A DNA stretch of 64,000 nt from Lotus japonicus. Taxonomy: Eukaryota > Streptophyta > Magnoliopsida > Fabales > Fabaceae. The position numbers and the translations under genes are program-made. Where the stretch lies: assembly GCF_012489685.1 (NCBI RefSeq), contig NC_080042.1:52814066-52878065 (forward strand). The letters are read 5' to 3'. Numbering within the stretch: position 1 is the first letter of the stretch; each line of letters begins with the position of its first letter. Under the pieces are notes generated by a model that saw only the letters and a list, made by a program, of their open reading frames with translations, was not told the origin of the DNA and ran no database searches. This document shows, piece after piece, positions 45,501-58,500 of the stretch.

Positions 45501-48500
45501 TGTTCTTACCATAACAATTAATATTTAAAAATAAAAAAATCAATTTAGTCAAGAAAATACAAGTAATGAATAAAAACAAAAATTATGTGTGTGTATTATG
45601 TATAGAGTATTGATTCCCTAATAGTTTGTCTTGTGCCTTATTTTTAACCATAAAATAGTAAAATACACATTGAATAAGATTTTAGTGGATGGATCGAATC
45701 TATTACGCAATCTATTTTGATCGGATCAGGACATCAGGTTTAATAGTATCAGTCAGCAATGTCTTTAACTAATATATAGCACAACGTTACAATTATTAAA
45801 TTTTAATTCAATAGAATATTTAGAATGTATTTTATATGACAATACATCTTTCAGCAATTAATCAAGAAGCAGCGAAGAAAATTGTGTGATTGGCCACGGA
45901 TAAAATTTTATTCACATTTCTCAAAAAGTTGAAACGGGTGGAGATAAGAGATATTAAAAAAAAGTGAAAAAGTAAAGTGCAATGAAAATTTGAAAGAATT
46001 GTAATATATATATATATATAAATGAATCATAACTCATTAGTGACTAATTAGACAAATGTTTCATTAAAGGGGGGAACAAACACATGATCTAGTACATGCA
46101 ATAATCAGCCATGTTGAATCAAGGCATTCATATGTTATCAATTCACGCCACATCAAGCCATTCATATGTTTGGACTCTTATGACTTGGTTTAGAGTAATA
46201 ATGCTGGCATATGCCTATTGTGTTCAGGGAAGTACATGCCTGGCCCGGTACATTTCGGTTGAGGATGTACCAGTCCAGTTTGGACCTCTTTAGTATATCG
46301 ACAAAAAATAGATACCTTTGACTTTAATACGTTTTTTATTCTTATTAGAAATTATAGAAAAAAAAAAGCAACTCATTTTAATAGAAACTTGATTCCCTTT
46401 ATAAAAATCCAACGTTAATTTAAGTTTTTCTTTTAAATAACGTTAATTAAGTTTGCTTCAATCAAAATATCACTGCATCAAGAAAATCAAGCGGTAGAGT
46501 GAAGATCAAATCACTTGAACATAAATTTCAACAAATCAAAATTAAAACATGAACTCAAAATCTGAACAGTCCTATTTTTATTCAATGGCTATGATTTGAT
46601 AACTGTTAACTGCATTTTTTAACAGCACCAAATCCAAACCCATATGGTAAAGTTGGCACCATTAAAATAGTTAAATGCAACACAGCAAACTTGTACATCA
46701 ATTACCCTTATTTTCTCTGTTCCATTCACATGTTAGCACTTGTTCATGAATGGTCCTAAGTCCAAACTTAGCAACAAAGATAGAGACCACACCACAGCAC
46801 CATGCATAACTCATAGAGTAACTACATCTGCATGTGAGACTATAATAATAATAATAATAATGACGACAATTGATGAAACTCTATTACTACCCTACGTAGC
46901 ATATATATCATCTTTAAAATTATAATTAAATTTAAACTATTGAGTATTGAATGAACGTACATGAACAAATTTATTACATTTGCATATGTTGGAAGAGTCA
47001 CATTTATGTGCTATGCTTTGACATCACATCAAGATTTAATTCCCGTAGACATCTATACTTTAATTGGGGAAAAAAACTTCTTCCCTAGAAAGTTCCCCAA
47101 GAAAATATTTAGTAATTCTGTAATTTAGAAAATCCATGTGGGAATTCCATTACCCTATTCGGAAAGGTCAGATTTACAACTGACAAAAATTGATGGGTCA
47201 AAAACAAACAAATTAGTAGTATATTATTATGCAACCTATTACAGAAATTTTCCAAATGCCGTCCCCGGGCGAAGACAAACATCCTCCTAATTTCAACTCT
47301 AGAATTTACAGCATTCATGTGTCTATTGCATACTCATATTCCTCAATTGAACAGTAGACACCCGTCTTTGGATTTCCTTTCAGTAATCATTATTCATGAA
47401 TTTCAAATAGGAATCTAATACGTTCTACTTGTGCATAATCTAAACGTTATATGTGTTTGGATACAACTTATTCACATTTGTACACATTGCATTGCATAAA
47501 AAGTTACATTTTTTTAGAGGGACAATATAAAAAACAAACAAAAAAAGGAATTATAGTAAAGGATTTTTTTTTGAATTGGATGAAATGACTTTCACATTTA
47601 ATCCAACTCTAATACAAACATACCCTTCATTCCTACTTTAACACTAAAATCTCATTTGTTCCTTCTCCAACTATATTTTGTTTGCAATAAAATTCTAAAA
47701 ATAATTAAGAGAAAATACTATTAATCAAATTAAAATTAGTGCATAGATCAGGCTCCTCTAACATGTGGGGTTATCTAATAAGTAAACAAGAGCATCTTTA
47801 GTTAGTATATGTTTGGGAGTCCCATAATAAAGTCACATAGTTCATGTTTGTTTTGGCGTGGAAGCCAACTAAAACGTGATTTCGAGTATTTCATGACACA
47901 AATAAAAAAGTAAGAATTTATTAGGTTGAATTTGTTAAAAAATTAGGCTTTTCACACAATAACTTTAACATAAATTCACCTTAACTTAAATGAAAATTCA
48001 AATATTAGCATGGTACGCATTGGACGGAGTTTTTAATGGCATATAGAAATGTAAGAGCTTGGCATAAAGAACTTACTTTATTTTCTTAAATTCCTTAAAT
48101 TCTGTAACTTTTTTCCTAAATAAAAAAAAGGTGCGCAGTTGAAAGGTGTGTCCCAAGACGTATAAACAGCATCATTCAAGAAATCTCTTTTTTGATCAGA
48201 AAGCTTAAATTTAACTTTTTTCCTTTTTTTAAGATTTTTTAACCTTATAAATGGGAAAAGAAAATTAAAGCAATGAAGAAAAAAACAAAATAAAACATAC
48301 GTACCCCGCAACCAGTATCCACCGCAGTCCGAACCGAACCGTCCCTGAGGTTGATGAGCGCGCCGATATCATCGATGTACTTATCAGCGCCGTCGGGGAA
48401 CATGGTTCCGCCGCCGGGAAACCGGAACCTATCGCCGTCGTAACGGATCCAGTTCTGAACCGCCTTTTCCACCGTGAGATGGCGGTACGGCACGTTAGCA

Positions 48501-48985
48501 TACCACGCCATGTCCCTGCTCGCCGGCCAGGGGAATGGGCTCCGGTAACCGTGCGGCGCGGGGACACGGCACTTGAGAAGCTCCTTCTTCCCAGGGCAGT
48601 GCCGCTCGCGGTACACCATCTTGTCACGCGGGAACCGGAGGGAACGCGCGCGGTCCTCGCAGGGTGTGTAGTCGCTAAGAGCAGCGTTGCACGGTGGGTA
48701 GCGGCGCTTGTGGGTGGAGGTGGCGGTGGTGGCATTGTGGTGGGAGTGGAAGTCTAGTTTAGTAGTGGATGTTTTGGTTGGGTTTTCGGCGCATGTGGTG
48801 GTGACGGCGGTGGCGGTGGCGGTGGTTGTGGTGGTGGGGTTTTGTTGGTATGCGCCGAGGAGGTAGGAGATGATGCAGAGGACGGCGATGAGGGGGTAGA
48901 GGTTGGATTTTTTGAAGAGAGGGTTGGGTTTGGAGGGTTTGAAGGTGGGGTTGTAGGGTACGGCGGTGGAATCGCCGCCGGCCAT
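42512..48985 (-). CDS. PMT-type SAM methyltransferase (Golgi, PMT15/16-like)
   Basis: Six exons on the minus strand: 48,305-48,985, 45,198-45,408, 44,140-44,422, 43,283-43,675, 43,108-43,185 and 42,512-42,743. All introns are GT-AG, phases match, and the product is 625 aa. The family (Methyltransf_29, DUF248) comprises type II Golgi proteins thought to methylate pectin or related wall polymers. Residues 29-46 form one membrane anchor ([18 protein letters not shown]), followed by a Thr-rich stem. Then come [26 protein letters not shown] and [18 protein letters not shown], the SAM-binding [15 protein letters not shown] across the exon 1-2 junction, [44 protein letters not shown] and the C-terminal [11 protein letters not shown]. 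Intron 1 (2.9 kb) and introns 2 and 3 hold AT-rich repeats. The exact substrate is not known for this subgroup. Confidence 0.96.
44530..44810. mobile_element. Probable MITE in methyltransferase intron 2
   Basis: GTGTTTGGATAAACAACTTAA on the left and, complemented, CTCGTTTGGAAGAGCTGATT on the right share GTTTGGA ends. The inside is filled with ATAAGCTTATTTATAAGC-like inverted words, common in legume MITEs. No duplication was fixed. Confidence 0.45.
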
Positions 48986-49140
48986 GGTGGTTGGTGGTGG
49001 TTGTGTGTTACGTGTTACGTGTTTGATGAAATGCTGGTTTGAGGAATCCGTGAACAGAAGGACCAGATTTCGAAGTGAAATGTGAATGTGAATGTTTCCT
49101 CTCCCGGCCCCAAATGGGTATTGCTCGGGGATTGAGATTG

Positions 49141-49150
49141 ACTATATAGT
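49141..49150 (-). promoter_or_regulatory. TATA-like box of the methyltransferase gene
   Basis: The palindrome ACTATATAGT lies 156 bases before the start codon at 48,985. Confidence 0.4.
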
Positions 49151-49485
49151 ATTGAATAGGGTAGTGTTGGTGGTGATGGTGATTGGATTATTGAAGAAAG
49201 TACAGTTCTTCTTCCTGCTTTGTCTTCGAGATATTCTTTATGTTTTGAAATTAAGTGCACACTCATCAAGGAAGATGACTTCACTCATATGAATTTTATT
49301 TCTAAAACAACACTATCATTAGATAAAAAAAAAAAAGATAACTTTCTGCTTCAATCCTTGTTTATATTTTTTTCTCTTTATTTCAAAACTATTATTGTTG
49401 CAAGTTATTGGTTTGATCCGGATTACCTCTGTGAAAAATACATATAAGCACTTTAAAAAAGAGGTTGTTGAGGTTGTGTATACAG
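49151..49485. other. Upstream side of the methyltransferase gene
   Basis: AT-rich DNA without a recognised element up to the poly-A tail of the LINE fragment at 49,486. Confidence 0.35.
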
Positions 49486-50736
49486 TTTTTTTCTGGTTAC
49501 AAGAGGAAAAGTAAAAGTAAAGGAAAACTAATTAATTGCATCTAAATACAGCGATGCATAAATAAAAGAGGGGGACTCTTCCAAACTTGAACAGGGGACC
49601 CAAGTCTACAAGCTTCCCAAGCTAAAGCATCCGCTGTGTTATTCATGTCCCGTCCAATGTGCTCCAGCTTGTTTTCCTCAAAACTAACCGTAATTTGACA
49701 AACCTGGTTGATATCCTCTTAATTCCAAAAAGTTGTGGTATCCATCCCTGTCTGCAGCACGTCAACAAGGGGAGCACAATCAGACAGACAATCCACCTTC
49801 TTATATCCCATCTCCCTCGCGTGCATGAGCCTTAGTTCCACCGCCTTGAGTTCAGACAAAAACGCATTCCCTTGTGCAAAACTCTGAGAAATCCCAGCAA
49901 CCCAGCCACCATTGTTGTCCATTATCACAGTTGCACAACCCATTCTTCCAACCCGAGGATTCCAGCTACCATCAACGGCAAGGCGAGCAACGAACGGGCC
50001 GATGCTCTCCGTCGTGCGAACAGAAGGAGCAGAAGTATGAAGTGGGAGCTTCCACGATTTGCGCCTCAAGCGTTCATCTCTGAGAACACACTTCAAGACT
50101 TGATTCAAACTCTGCACATGGGGCTCAAACACTCTTGTATTTCTCCATCGCCACGCCCACCACATAACCGCAATGCCCAAGATGCTATTACGGTGAGAAA
50201 GAAGTGCCACAAACCAGGTTTGAAAATCAATTTGCGCAGCAGGAGATGGTAGTACAACTCGGAACTTGCTCCATATAGTCTGCGAGTCATGACACCAACG
50301 AAAAAGATGATCCAAGTCCTCATGATCAGCATCGCATCGCGGGCACGCTTCATTTGCTACAAGGTGAGACTGATACCGCTTGGCGTTCGTTGGAAGAGCA
50401 CCGTGCGCAACCAACCAGGGGAAGAAGCGAATTTTTTCAGGCACTTTCAGCTTCCAAACATTCTTCCAAACGCCAACTTCTTCCCCAACCAGTTCAGTCA
50501 AAACATGGTACGCAGAGCTTGGCGAATAACACCCATCAGGGTTGTGTATCCAACGCAAATTGTCAACATGAGGGCGGTTCTGGGGAATGGAAACAGCAGT
50601 AGTTTCAGTAATAATTTCCGGAGGTAATACAGTGTAGAGACCCTCAAAATTACAAGCTCTGCCTCTCCATAAACTGGCAACTTGTAGCTGTGTATCGGAA
50701 ATGTGGACGAATGGCACACGCTCACATAACCGACCC
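49486..50736 (-). pseudogene. LINE 3' fragment: zf-RVT and RNase H
   Basis: The minus frame begins CERVPFVHISDTQLQVASLW, has the zf-RVT block (VPEKIRFFPWLVAHGALPTN, CPRCDADHEDLDHLFRWC) and the plant LINE RNase H with its acids in LAVDGSWNPRVG, SELKAVELRL and CLSDCAPLV. A TAA at 49,719-49,721 interrupts it; the frame then continues DINQVCQITVSFEENKLEHIGRDMNNTADALAWEACRLG to the natural end. The poly-A tail is the T run at 49,486-49,492. It is strongly 5'-truncated, and no target duplication was recognised. It is related to the fragment at 1,783-3,742. Confidence 0.9.
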
Positions 50737-50975
50737 GTAATAACATATTAATTATATAATTTGACTTAAATATCATTATTTAAAGTTGATTTATATTTGA
50801 TTGAGGAATTGATGTTATTGTGATAGGTGGAAATTGAAGTTGGTTTATAAAATCATAATATTAAATGATGGTATATATGAAAAAAAATGATAAATACTCT
50901 TAAATTTCTAAAAGTACAACAAATTTGAAAAACAAGTGAAAAGATGAAAATACAACCATTTTGAAATAAAGGGAG
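50737..50975. mobile_element. Truncated Stowaway-like MITE
   Basis: The right end is AAAGGGAG followed by TA. The inside (TATTAAATGATGGTATATATG) matches the middle of the Stowaway at 33,448-33,761 (TATTAAATGAAGGTATATATG). The left terminus is missing and the LINE fragment abuts it. Confidence 0.55.
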
Positions 50976-51112
50976 TATTATTTAAAGTAAAGCAAAAATA
51001 TTTTAATTTTTGGTAATTTTAAAAATTAATATAGTATTAATTATCATATTACTTATTATATTTCTATGCCAACAAATTTTCCAATCTATTTTTTTTAACG
51101 GATAAATAGATA

Positions 51113-51318
51113 GTGTCAAAGCCAACCAAATTGTTGATAGTTTGGCGAGTATGGGCCATGACGTGTCGCTAGGATTACATGTGTTGGGAAGTCCTCCCCC
51201 TAGGTGTTCTAGTTTCATTCTTGCGGATTGCTCGGGTGTGTCTTTCCCGAGGTCAACTCGTGTGTAGTTGTTTCTTTGTTCTGGGCTAGGCCCTCCATTT
51301 ATCCAAAAAAAGAAAAAA
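51113..51318 (+). pseudogene. Short LINE RNase H tail
   Basis: The plus frame reads KANQIVDSLASMGHDVSLGL, LGSPPPRCSSFILADCSGVSFPRSTRV and a stop, then a short UTR and an A-rich tail (51,304-51,316). This is the C-terminal end of a plant LINE RNase H. Two copies of GGTTTGTAATAATACCT follow directly. Confidence 0.7.
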
Positions 51319-51352
51319 GGTTTGTAATAATACCTAAGGTTTGTAATAATAC

Positions 51353-51687
51353 CTTTTTATTCAGATTTTATTATGTTCTTTATTTTCTTAATAAGTTATT
51401 TTAAGAGTTAAGAATGTAATTCACATACTGACAAGAGAGTTAACACATGGAAGTAAAGACGACTAGTATTCTCTCTTGGAGGGGGAGGGTGGGTACTCAT
51501 AGTCGAAAAAACCACCAGATGAGAAAGAAGACAACAATCACGTGTTATTAGAGACAAACTCATTGGAAAGGTATACCTTTCCTCCTAAGAAGTGCGAGGA
51601 CTGTTTAAACAAGCGAAATGACAGTCGAGTTTGTGAATGAAAGTGCACAAGTCAATGATAAATGAGATTTGTACGCTATGATAGGAG
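51353..51687. other. Spacer without recognised feature
   Basis: AT-rich, then a more mixed stretch leading into the DUF4283 relic. No gene seen. Confidence 0.3.
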
Positions 51688-51945
51688 GCACTTGTCATGT
51701 GCTTGCTAGGGAAGAAGCTTGGTTTCAGAACCATGAAATCAAATTAAACCTGGTGAGTGTGTGGAAGCTCACGAGTTTGATCTCTTGGACGTCGAAAATG
51801 ACTTCTATATGGTGAAGTTCGACATAAAGGAGAATTAAAATAAGGTCATATGGGTGGTCCATGGATGATCTTTGATTATTACTTGGTAGTATCCATATGG
51901 AGTTCGAAATTCATCTCTTCAAAAGCAAGATGCCTCTAACCACGT
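51688..51945 (+). pseudogene. DUF4283 domain relic (LINE ORF1-like)
   Basis: In changing plus frames one reads ALVMCLLGKKLGFRTMKS, VENDFYMVKFDIKE and GGPWMIFDYYLVVSIWSSKF. This order (LLG.R.G.R, NDFF.VKF, GPW.IFDHYL.V..W) is that of DUF4283, found in plant LINE ORF1 and related zinc-knuckle proteins. Several frame changes and stops show it is dead. Confidence 0.65.
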
Positions 51946-52062
51946 AGTTTTATGTGAACAACAACGCTATATGGCAGGAGGGGATAAGCACGAGACGCAC
52001 AACCAGGATCAGGAATCATGATAAAAATAAAATAATAATCAACATTATAAAAATAAAATAAG

Positions 52063-52218
52063 ATGAAACCTGCAAAACATTTTCTATCCTCTCTTATTCT
52101 CTTCATCCTTCTTCTACCTCCATTAGTAGCAGCCTTCGCCGCTCCACCAACCACAAGAACCACAACCACGACCAAATACGAATCCTCAGCCCCGAACCCT
52201 CTAGCTTCTCCACAATGA
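52063..52218 (+). CDS. Possible small secreted peptide (51 aa)
   Basis: A short frame starts MKPAKHFLSSLILFILLLPP, a good signal peptide pattern, and continues LVAAFAAPPTTRTTTTT to a Pro/Ser-rich end. Its length and shape fit plant signalling peptide precursors, but no family was recognised. It sits between a DUF4283 relic and an LTR, so it may be chance. Confidence 0.22.
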   Translation: MKPAKHFLSSLILFILLLPPLVAAFAAPPTTRTTTTTKYESSAPNPLASPQ

Positions 52219-52256
52219 TAGAAGGGAAGAAGTGTTAGTGAGTCTGCGACGCTAAA

Positions 52257-54660
52257 TGTAAGACCCTGAAAATAAATAACTAGATTATTTATTTATGTCC
52301 GTTATATTAATTATTTGAGTATTTATATTTTATTATTCTTATGTTATTTTCTGACTCGAATCCTATTATGAATCATGAAAATTATTTATATAATAATTAA
52401 GTTCACTTTATGACTATGAGTGACACTGTAGTCAGCGTAAGTAATAGAATGAGCCATATTCGCACCCGACTGAGGTCGAGAGTGTTCGAAAAAGGCTATA
52501 TCCGCTCCTAGAGCACTGTTTAAGAGAATTTTAGAATTGAAGGAAGAATAAGAACCTCTAGGTTTTTTTTCCATGACCAGTATTCCGATACGAAATCATG
52601 GACTGTACGCTTGTTAGGTTTTGCTTTCCGGAAGTCCGTCGAAGCTAGAGTTTAACTTCTCGAGGACTTTAATTAAGACCCTGAATGAAGAGTTTTTCTA
52701 TTCGGAGCTTCTAACGAAGTTTCCATCCGCGAATCGCATTCCTTTCGACGTTTGTGATATTTTCCCGAAGGAAGTTTCTTCATCCGACGTCGACTGCAAA
52801 AAGTAGTTTTTCGGCGTAATTCGACCCACACCGTCTTTGAGACGTTTTCCTCAATTAAATGAACCTCATTTTGAGTTTCGACATTCTGTTGCCGAATACT
52901 CAATTTTTATCAGCAGATGAAAGTACCAAAACGATCGGAATCACGAAATCTCAATTTTTCAGATTTTCCCCTCACCTATAAAAAGGGAAAAAAATGAGAT
53001 TTTCTCTCATTTCCTCCCGTTGTGCCGAGAGTGTTCTAGAGAGAGAGAGAGAGAGAGAGAACGAGTGAGATTTTCTTCAGTTCTTGCCCGATCGTCCTGA
53101 TTTCAGAAGCTACGCGTAGGTGTAGAGGTAAGGATGCCTGATCTTGCTTCTGTTTCTTCTTTATGTTGGGTTTTCTCATGTCTTTCTGTGCTCAAAGTTT
53201 GGAGCTAAATTTCAAAATGTCTGATAGCTTCGATTTTTCTTTTCAACTACATTCCTTACTAACCCAACATGTTATAATCGCAGTTGGTATGTTCGGATTT
53301 TCTTTGAGTCGCCGTAGATCTGAAAAACTGTCCAAAAACCCATTTTCTCTGTGAGTTTACTTTTTGAATTAAAAAGTCTTGATCTTGCTTAGTGCCATTG
53401 ATATTTGTTGTTACTAAAGGCTTTGTTTATCGTTATTCAAAATTTGTTTCGAAAAATATCGACTTTGAATTTTCGGGCAATTTTATTGTACCAAAAAGCC
53501 CCTATTCTAGTTTTAGCTCCCGTAATCGTTCCGAATGTTTCCCTGCCATAGGTATCGCCTAAGAATACCTAGGAATGAAATTAGATCAAAGAAAAAGTTC
53601 GGGAAACCCTATTTTTGTAGTGGCCGAAAAATATTTTGTGTTGTATCGTGTCCAAAAATAATTTTTGGATTTGTATGGCCTGAGCCATAGTGTAGCCCTC
53701 TCTGTTGTCGAAATTTTGGCTTTGGTTTCGTGTCATTCCGAGTTCTGTAGCTCGAGTTATGCGCATTTTAGCGAACAAAGGTCCTGTTGTCCATTTGTGC
53801 CTAATTGTCGAACTCTGAAGCTTCAAAAGCTTCTTTTCGGGTTTTGATTAGTGTTAATAGTTTATATTGTTTCATAGTGACTAAGAAATGATACTTTGCT
53901 TAAGGTTTGGAACGAGTTGAGCCGATGGGAGAGATTTTGGAGCAAGCGGTGAGGTTCCACGACGGAGGACGCTCCAGGGAATTGCTAAGTGCGGAAACCT
54001 CTTTTGGATCGAATTGCGATGTCGAGCTGGATGGAGAAATAAAAGGTTAGGGTAACTCAGTTTTAGAGCGTCTTTGAGTCTTGCATGCTTTATTTGCACT
54101 GCTTGCGTTTGAGATGAAGGTGTTTAATTTGATTGATGTTTGATTAGGATATTGGTATGCTTGCAATGTTGTATGCTTGCTTATGTTGAATGTTTGATGA
54201 GGCTTAGGCCATCGTTCGTTTCTTAATGTTGATTTGATGAGTTAATATGCATAATTGAATTAATCTATGCTCGTGGGAAATATGAATAACATGTGGTTAC
54301 TCTGAATTGATTATTGGTTTGGGAATTGTTGTTGATTGACTTGACATATAGGGAAAGTGGCAATGAGGTGGGTATGGTCCCGCGTGATTGTCCCGTCTTT
54401 CAAGGCGTTATAAAGTGGCAATGAGGTGGGTATGGTCCCACGGGATTGTCTCATCTTTCGAGATTGTTGTTCTTGTGCTTGTGATGTGTGAATTGGCTGC
54501 ATTTTGTTTCAACACATTATTGTGCGACCAGATGATGCAACATGTGGTCTCTGCTAGATTGTGCAATCAAACGTTGAAGGTTCTGTGTGTTGCGTTTGGT
54601 TGTTGTTTGTGCATTCAAGAAGATTTAAGTGAAGCTGTGCGTTTTGTTGAAGCTTAAGGA
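52257..54660 (+). repeat. Partial long LTR related to the 11,622-15,645 LTR
   Basis: It begins TGTAAGACCCTGAAAATAA, matching the start of the other LTR (TGTGAGACCCAAG). The segment 53,590-53,780 corresponds in complement to 14,130-14,310 (for example CCTATTTTTGTAGTGGC, CCAAAAATAATTTTTG and CATTCCGAGTTCTGTAGCTC). CTATAAAAAGG near 52,977 is the likely LTR TATA box, with a (GA)n stretch at 53,039-53,061 downstream. The right part differs from the other copy, and the end is not seen; the copia LTR begins soon after. So it is a truncated relative, not an identical copy. Confidence 0.65.
54354..54469. repeat. 58-bp tandem duplication in the LTR
   Basis: AAAGTGGCAATGAGGTGGG starts at 54,354 and again at 54,412; the two units differ by a few bases (CGCGTGATTGTCCCGTC versus CACGGGATTGTCTCATC). 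Confidence 0.85.
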
Positions 54661-54703
54661 TTCAGCTATGATCGTGTGTGGTAACCTTGAGGTTGTTACA
54701 GGT

Positions 54704-55432
54704 TGTTAGCGTATGAAACAAGTTTGAAATAAGAGATATGTTCTGTTTTTAAATTGGTTCAGATTTGATTATGGAAAGATATGATTCCCTGAAGATTTGT
54801 TTTCCAGAAGCTGTGTTATGGACTCAAGACATCAAACCCATCCAAGGCCCAACTTTCTATGCTGGATGTCTATTTATTCAAGTTTTGTAACCCTAGTTGC
54901 TGCAAGGATTTTGAGGGTATTATTTTCATCCCTAGGGTTTATTGTGTGAGTCCTTCTTGTGAGTTTTGTACCAACTTAGTGCTTTCGTGTTCATCAAAGT
55001 ACTGAGTTGATTTGTTTAGTTGAGTTGTAATCTCATCAACCTTGTTTATAGATAAACAAATCTTGATCACTGTGGCAGTGATCATTAGGGGTTAGAGGAA
55101 GTTTCCTCATAGCTTAGAGGAGAAGGGCTAAGCTAGATTCATTTGTGTAATAGTGGTTGACATAAAAGAGGCTCTATACTAAGGGGGAGTACTTAGGTAT
55201 AGGAGGGACTTTTATGAGACCTGAGAGCTATTATTTGATAGTGAATTGACTCCTGGATTGGTATCCTCCAGACGTAGGTGATGTTCACCGAACTGGGTTA
55301 ACAATTCCTTGTGTTCTTTTATTTATGATTCTGTCTAGCTGTTAGCGAGAAACATTTTACTCTGATTGTTGTGTATCGTTGTCGTACACGTTGGTGCAAC
55401 ATCGTGTACAACATCTGTCCCAGGTGTATACA
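54704..55432 (+). repeat. 5' LTR of Sirevirus-like copia element
   Basis: The LTR is placed from TGTTAGCGTATGAAACAAG to GGTGTATACA, just before the primer binding site. The left border is uncertain; another TGTTACAGG lies 10 bases earlier. No 3' LTR exists to compare. Confidence 0.5.
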
Positions 55433-55441
55433 AATTTCAAT

Positions 55442-55453
55442 TGGCATCAGAGC
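55442..55453 (+). other. Primer binding site of the copia element
   Basis: TGGCATCAGAGC matches the initiator tRNA-Met binding site TGGTATCAGAGC with one change. It lies 10 bases after the LTR and 54 bases before the gag ATG. Confidence 0.7.
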
Positions 55454-55506
55454 AGACACCCCCTGTTCTGGTTGGGTGAGCTCCAGGGAGAACTAATTCG
55501 TTTCCA

Positions 55507-58500
55507 ATGGACAACTCTAAGGAAGGTGGCTCAGTGCATAGAACACCTATTCTGGATGGCACAAACTATGACTACTGGAAGGCACGTATGACAGCGTTTC
55601 TCAAGTCCATCGACAGCAAGACATAGAAAGCAATTGTCAAAGGGTGGAAGCATCCTGTGATAACACCTAAGGAAGGGGAAACATCAACTGAAGGTGAAAA
55701 ATTGAAACCTGAGGAGGACAGGAACAAGGATGAAGATGAAGAAGCTCTGGGAAATCAGAAAGCTCTAACTGCTGTATTCAATGGTGTGGATAAGAACATG
55801 TTCAGATTGATCAACACATGTACTGTGGCTAAAGAGGCATGGGATATTCTCAAGACTGCTCATGAGGGTACATCCAGAGTCAGAATGTCAAGGCTTCAAA
55901 TTCTAACCACTCAGTTTGAAAACTTGAAGATGAAGGAAGATGAAACTATCACTGATTTTCACATGAAGCTGCGTGATATGGCAAATTCATCTTTTGCTCT
56001 AGGTGAAAGAATGTCTGAGGAGAAGTTAGTTAGAAAGATTCTGAGATCACTCCCCAAGAGATTCCAAATGAAGGTTATTGCGATAGAAGAAGCTCAAGAT
56101 ATAAGTAGTCTTAAGGTGGATGAACTTATTGGATCCTTGATGACCTTTGAACTGTCTTAGGATGATAAATCTGACAAGAAGCATAAGAACATAGCCTTTG
56201 TCTCAAACACTGAAGCAGATGATGACCTATCTGAGAATGAAAGTGGTGAATCAGTCTCTGATACTATAGCATTTTTGGCCAGAAAATTGAATAAGGTGCT
56301 AAAAAGATTGGAGAAGAGATCAAAGCCAAATGTGCAGGACAAGCGGTCTGACAATGTCAAAGGTCAGAACTTTCAGCGTCATGGTAAAGATGAAGACAAT
56401 CAAAATAAAGCACGAGGAGTTCAATGTCATGAGTGTGAAGGCTTTGGTCATATCAGGTCAGAATGTCCTACATATCTGAAGAAACAAAAGAAAGGGATGA
56501 TTACTACATGGTCTGATGAGGAATCTGATGAAGAGATTGAGGATGAAAAAGCTAACAGAGTCATGTCCTTCACTGTCAAGTATGACTTAGGAGATGAAGC
56601 CAGTGATCTGGAATTATCTAATGAAGAACTGGGTGAAGCATACAAGCTCTTGCTTAAACAGTGGGAAGAATCGTGTGACTATGGGAAGAAGTTGGAAATT
56701 AAAGTAAAAAATCTGGAGAAAGAAAAAGATAGTCTTCATGTTTTTAATACTGACTTGCAAGAGGAAGTATCTGTTTTAAAATCCAAGATTGAAGGCATGG
56801 TGAAATCAGTACGCATGCTTAACAAAGGAACTGATGTGCTGGATTTTATTTTGGAGAAAGGTAAAACATCCAAAGACATGAAAGGATTGGGGTACAATGA
56901 AGAAGCCGATACCAACGAGACTAAGAGGAAGGCAACTGAAGTCAAGTTTGTTCTTGCTGAAGAGAAATCTCCCTTCAGAATGCCTAGCCAGATGGTTCAT
57001 CAACCGGTTACCAAGGTACGTAATCAAATACCATATGTTTATGAACACAAAACTCAAAATTATCCTCAGGTGAGAAACTATCAGAACTCAAGCTGGAGGT
57101 GTCATTACTGTGGAAGATTTGGACACATAAGACCTTATTGTTTCAAGCTTTATGGATATCCACAATTCCAAGCTCAACCAAATGCCCAGAAGAAGTACAC
57201 CTCTGTTAAGAGCAAATGGAAGCCAAGAGTTGATGCTAAAGCACTCAATGCGTACACATCCCTTCGTGCATCATCAAGGGAAGATTGGTACTTTGATAGT
57301 GGATGCTCTAGGCATATGACATGTGTGAAAAGTTATCTTGAAGACATGGAACCACACTCTAAAAGCTTTGTCACTTTTGGAGATGGAGCAAAAGGGAAAA
57401 TCAAGGGTGTTGGAAAGCTTGCTGATTCAGGATCTCCAAAACTTGAAAAGGTGTTATTAGTGGAAGGATTGACTGCTAACCTAATCAGTATCAGTCAGCT
57501 GTGTGATCAAGGTCTGAAAGTGGTGTTCTGTGACTCAGAGTGTGTTGTCAAAAATAAAAACAAGGATGTTGTTATGAGAGGGGAAAGATCAAAGGACAAT
57601 TGCTATATGTGGACAGATCAGAAAAAATCTCTAGTGTCAAGATGTCTTGTAACTAAAGAAGATGAAGTTAAAATGTGGCATCAAAAATTAGGCCATCTGA
57701 ATTTGAAAAGCATGAAGAAGATAATTACTGAAGATGCTATCAGGGGGATGCCTAAACTCAAGATTCAGGAAGGAAAAATTTGTGGAGAATGCCAAATTGG
57801 AAAACAAGTTCGTATGTCGCATCATCCGGTTCAACATCTAACAACTTCCAAAGCTCTTGAACTACTTCATATGGACCTGATGGGACCTATGCAGGTTGAA
57901 AGTTTAGGAGGAAAGAAGTATGTTTTTCTTTGCGTGGATGATTTTTCAAGGTTCACATGGGTTAACTTCATCAGAGAAAAATCTGAAACTTTTGAAGTGT
58001 TCAAGGATCTCTGTATTCGTGTTCAAAGAGAAAAAGGAAGTGGCATTATAAAAATCAGAAGTGATCATGGTAAAGAATTTGAAAATGGCCAATTCATTGA
58101 ATTCTGTGCTGCAGAAGGAATCAAACATGAGTTCTCTGCTCCTATTACTCCACAGCAAAATGGGGTGGTTGAAAGGAAGAATAGAACTTTACAGGTATCA
58201 GCCAGAGTCATGTTACATGCCAAGAGTCTACCATATCATTTTTGGGGTGAGGCTATAAGCACTGCTTGCTACATTCACAATCGTGTCACCATTCGCAAAG
58301 GAAGCACGTCTACTCTATATGAGTTATGGAAAGGTAAGAAGCCAACTGTAAAATATTTTCATGTGTTTGGCAGTAAGTGTTATATATTGGCAGATCGTGA
58401 ATATAGAAGAAAGATGGACCCTAAAAGTGAAGAAGGGATCTTCTTGGGGTACTCTTTGAACCGCAGAGCCTACAGGGTCTTCAACAATCGTACAAAGGTC

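Noticed and set aside
48479..48757. 92-residue plus-strand frame
   Set aside because: Antisense shadow of methyltransferase exon 1, open because of high GC.
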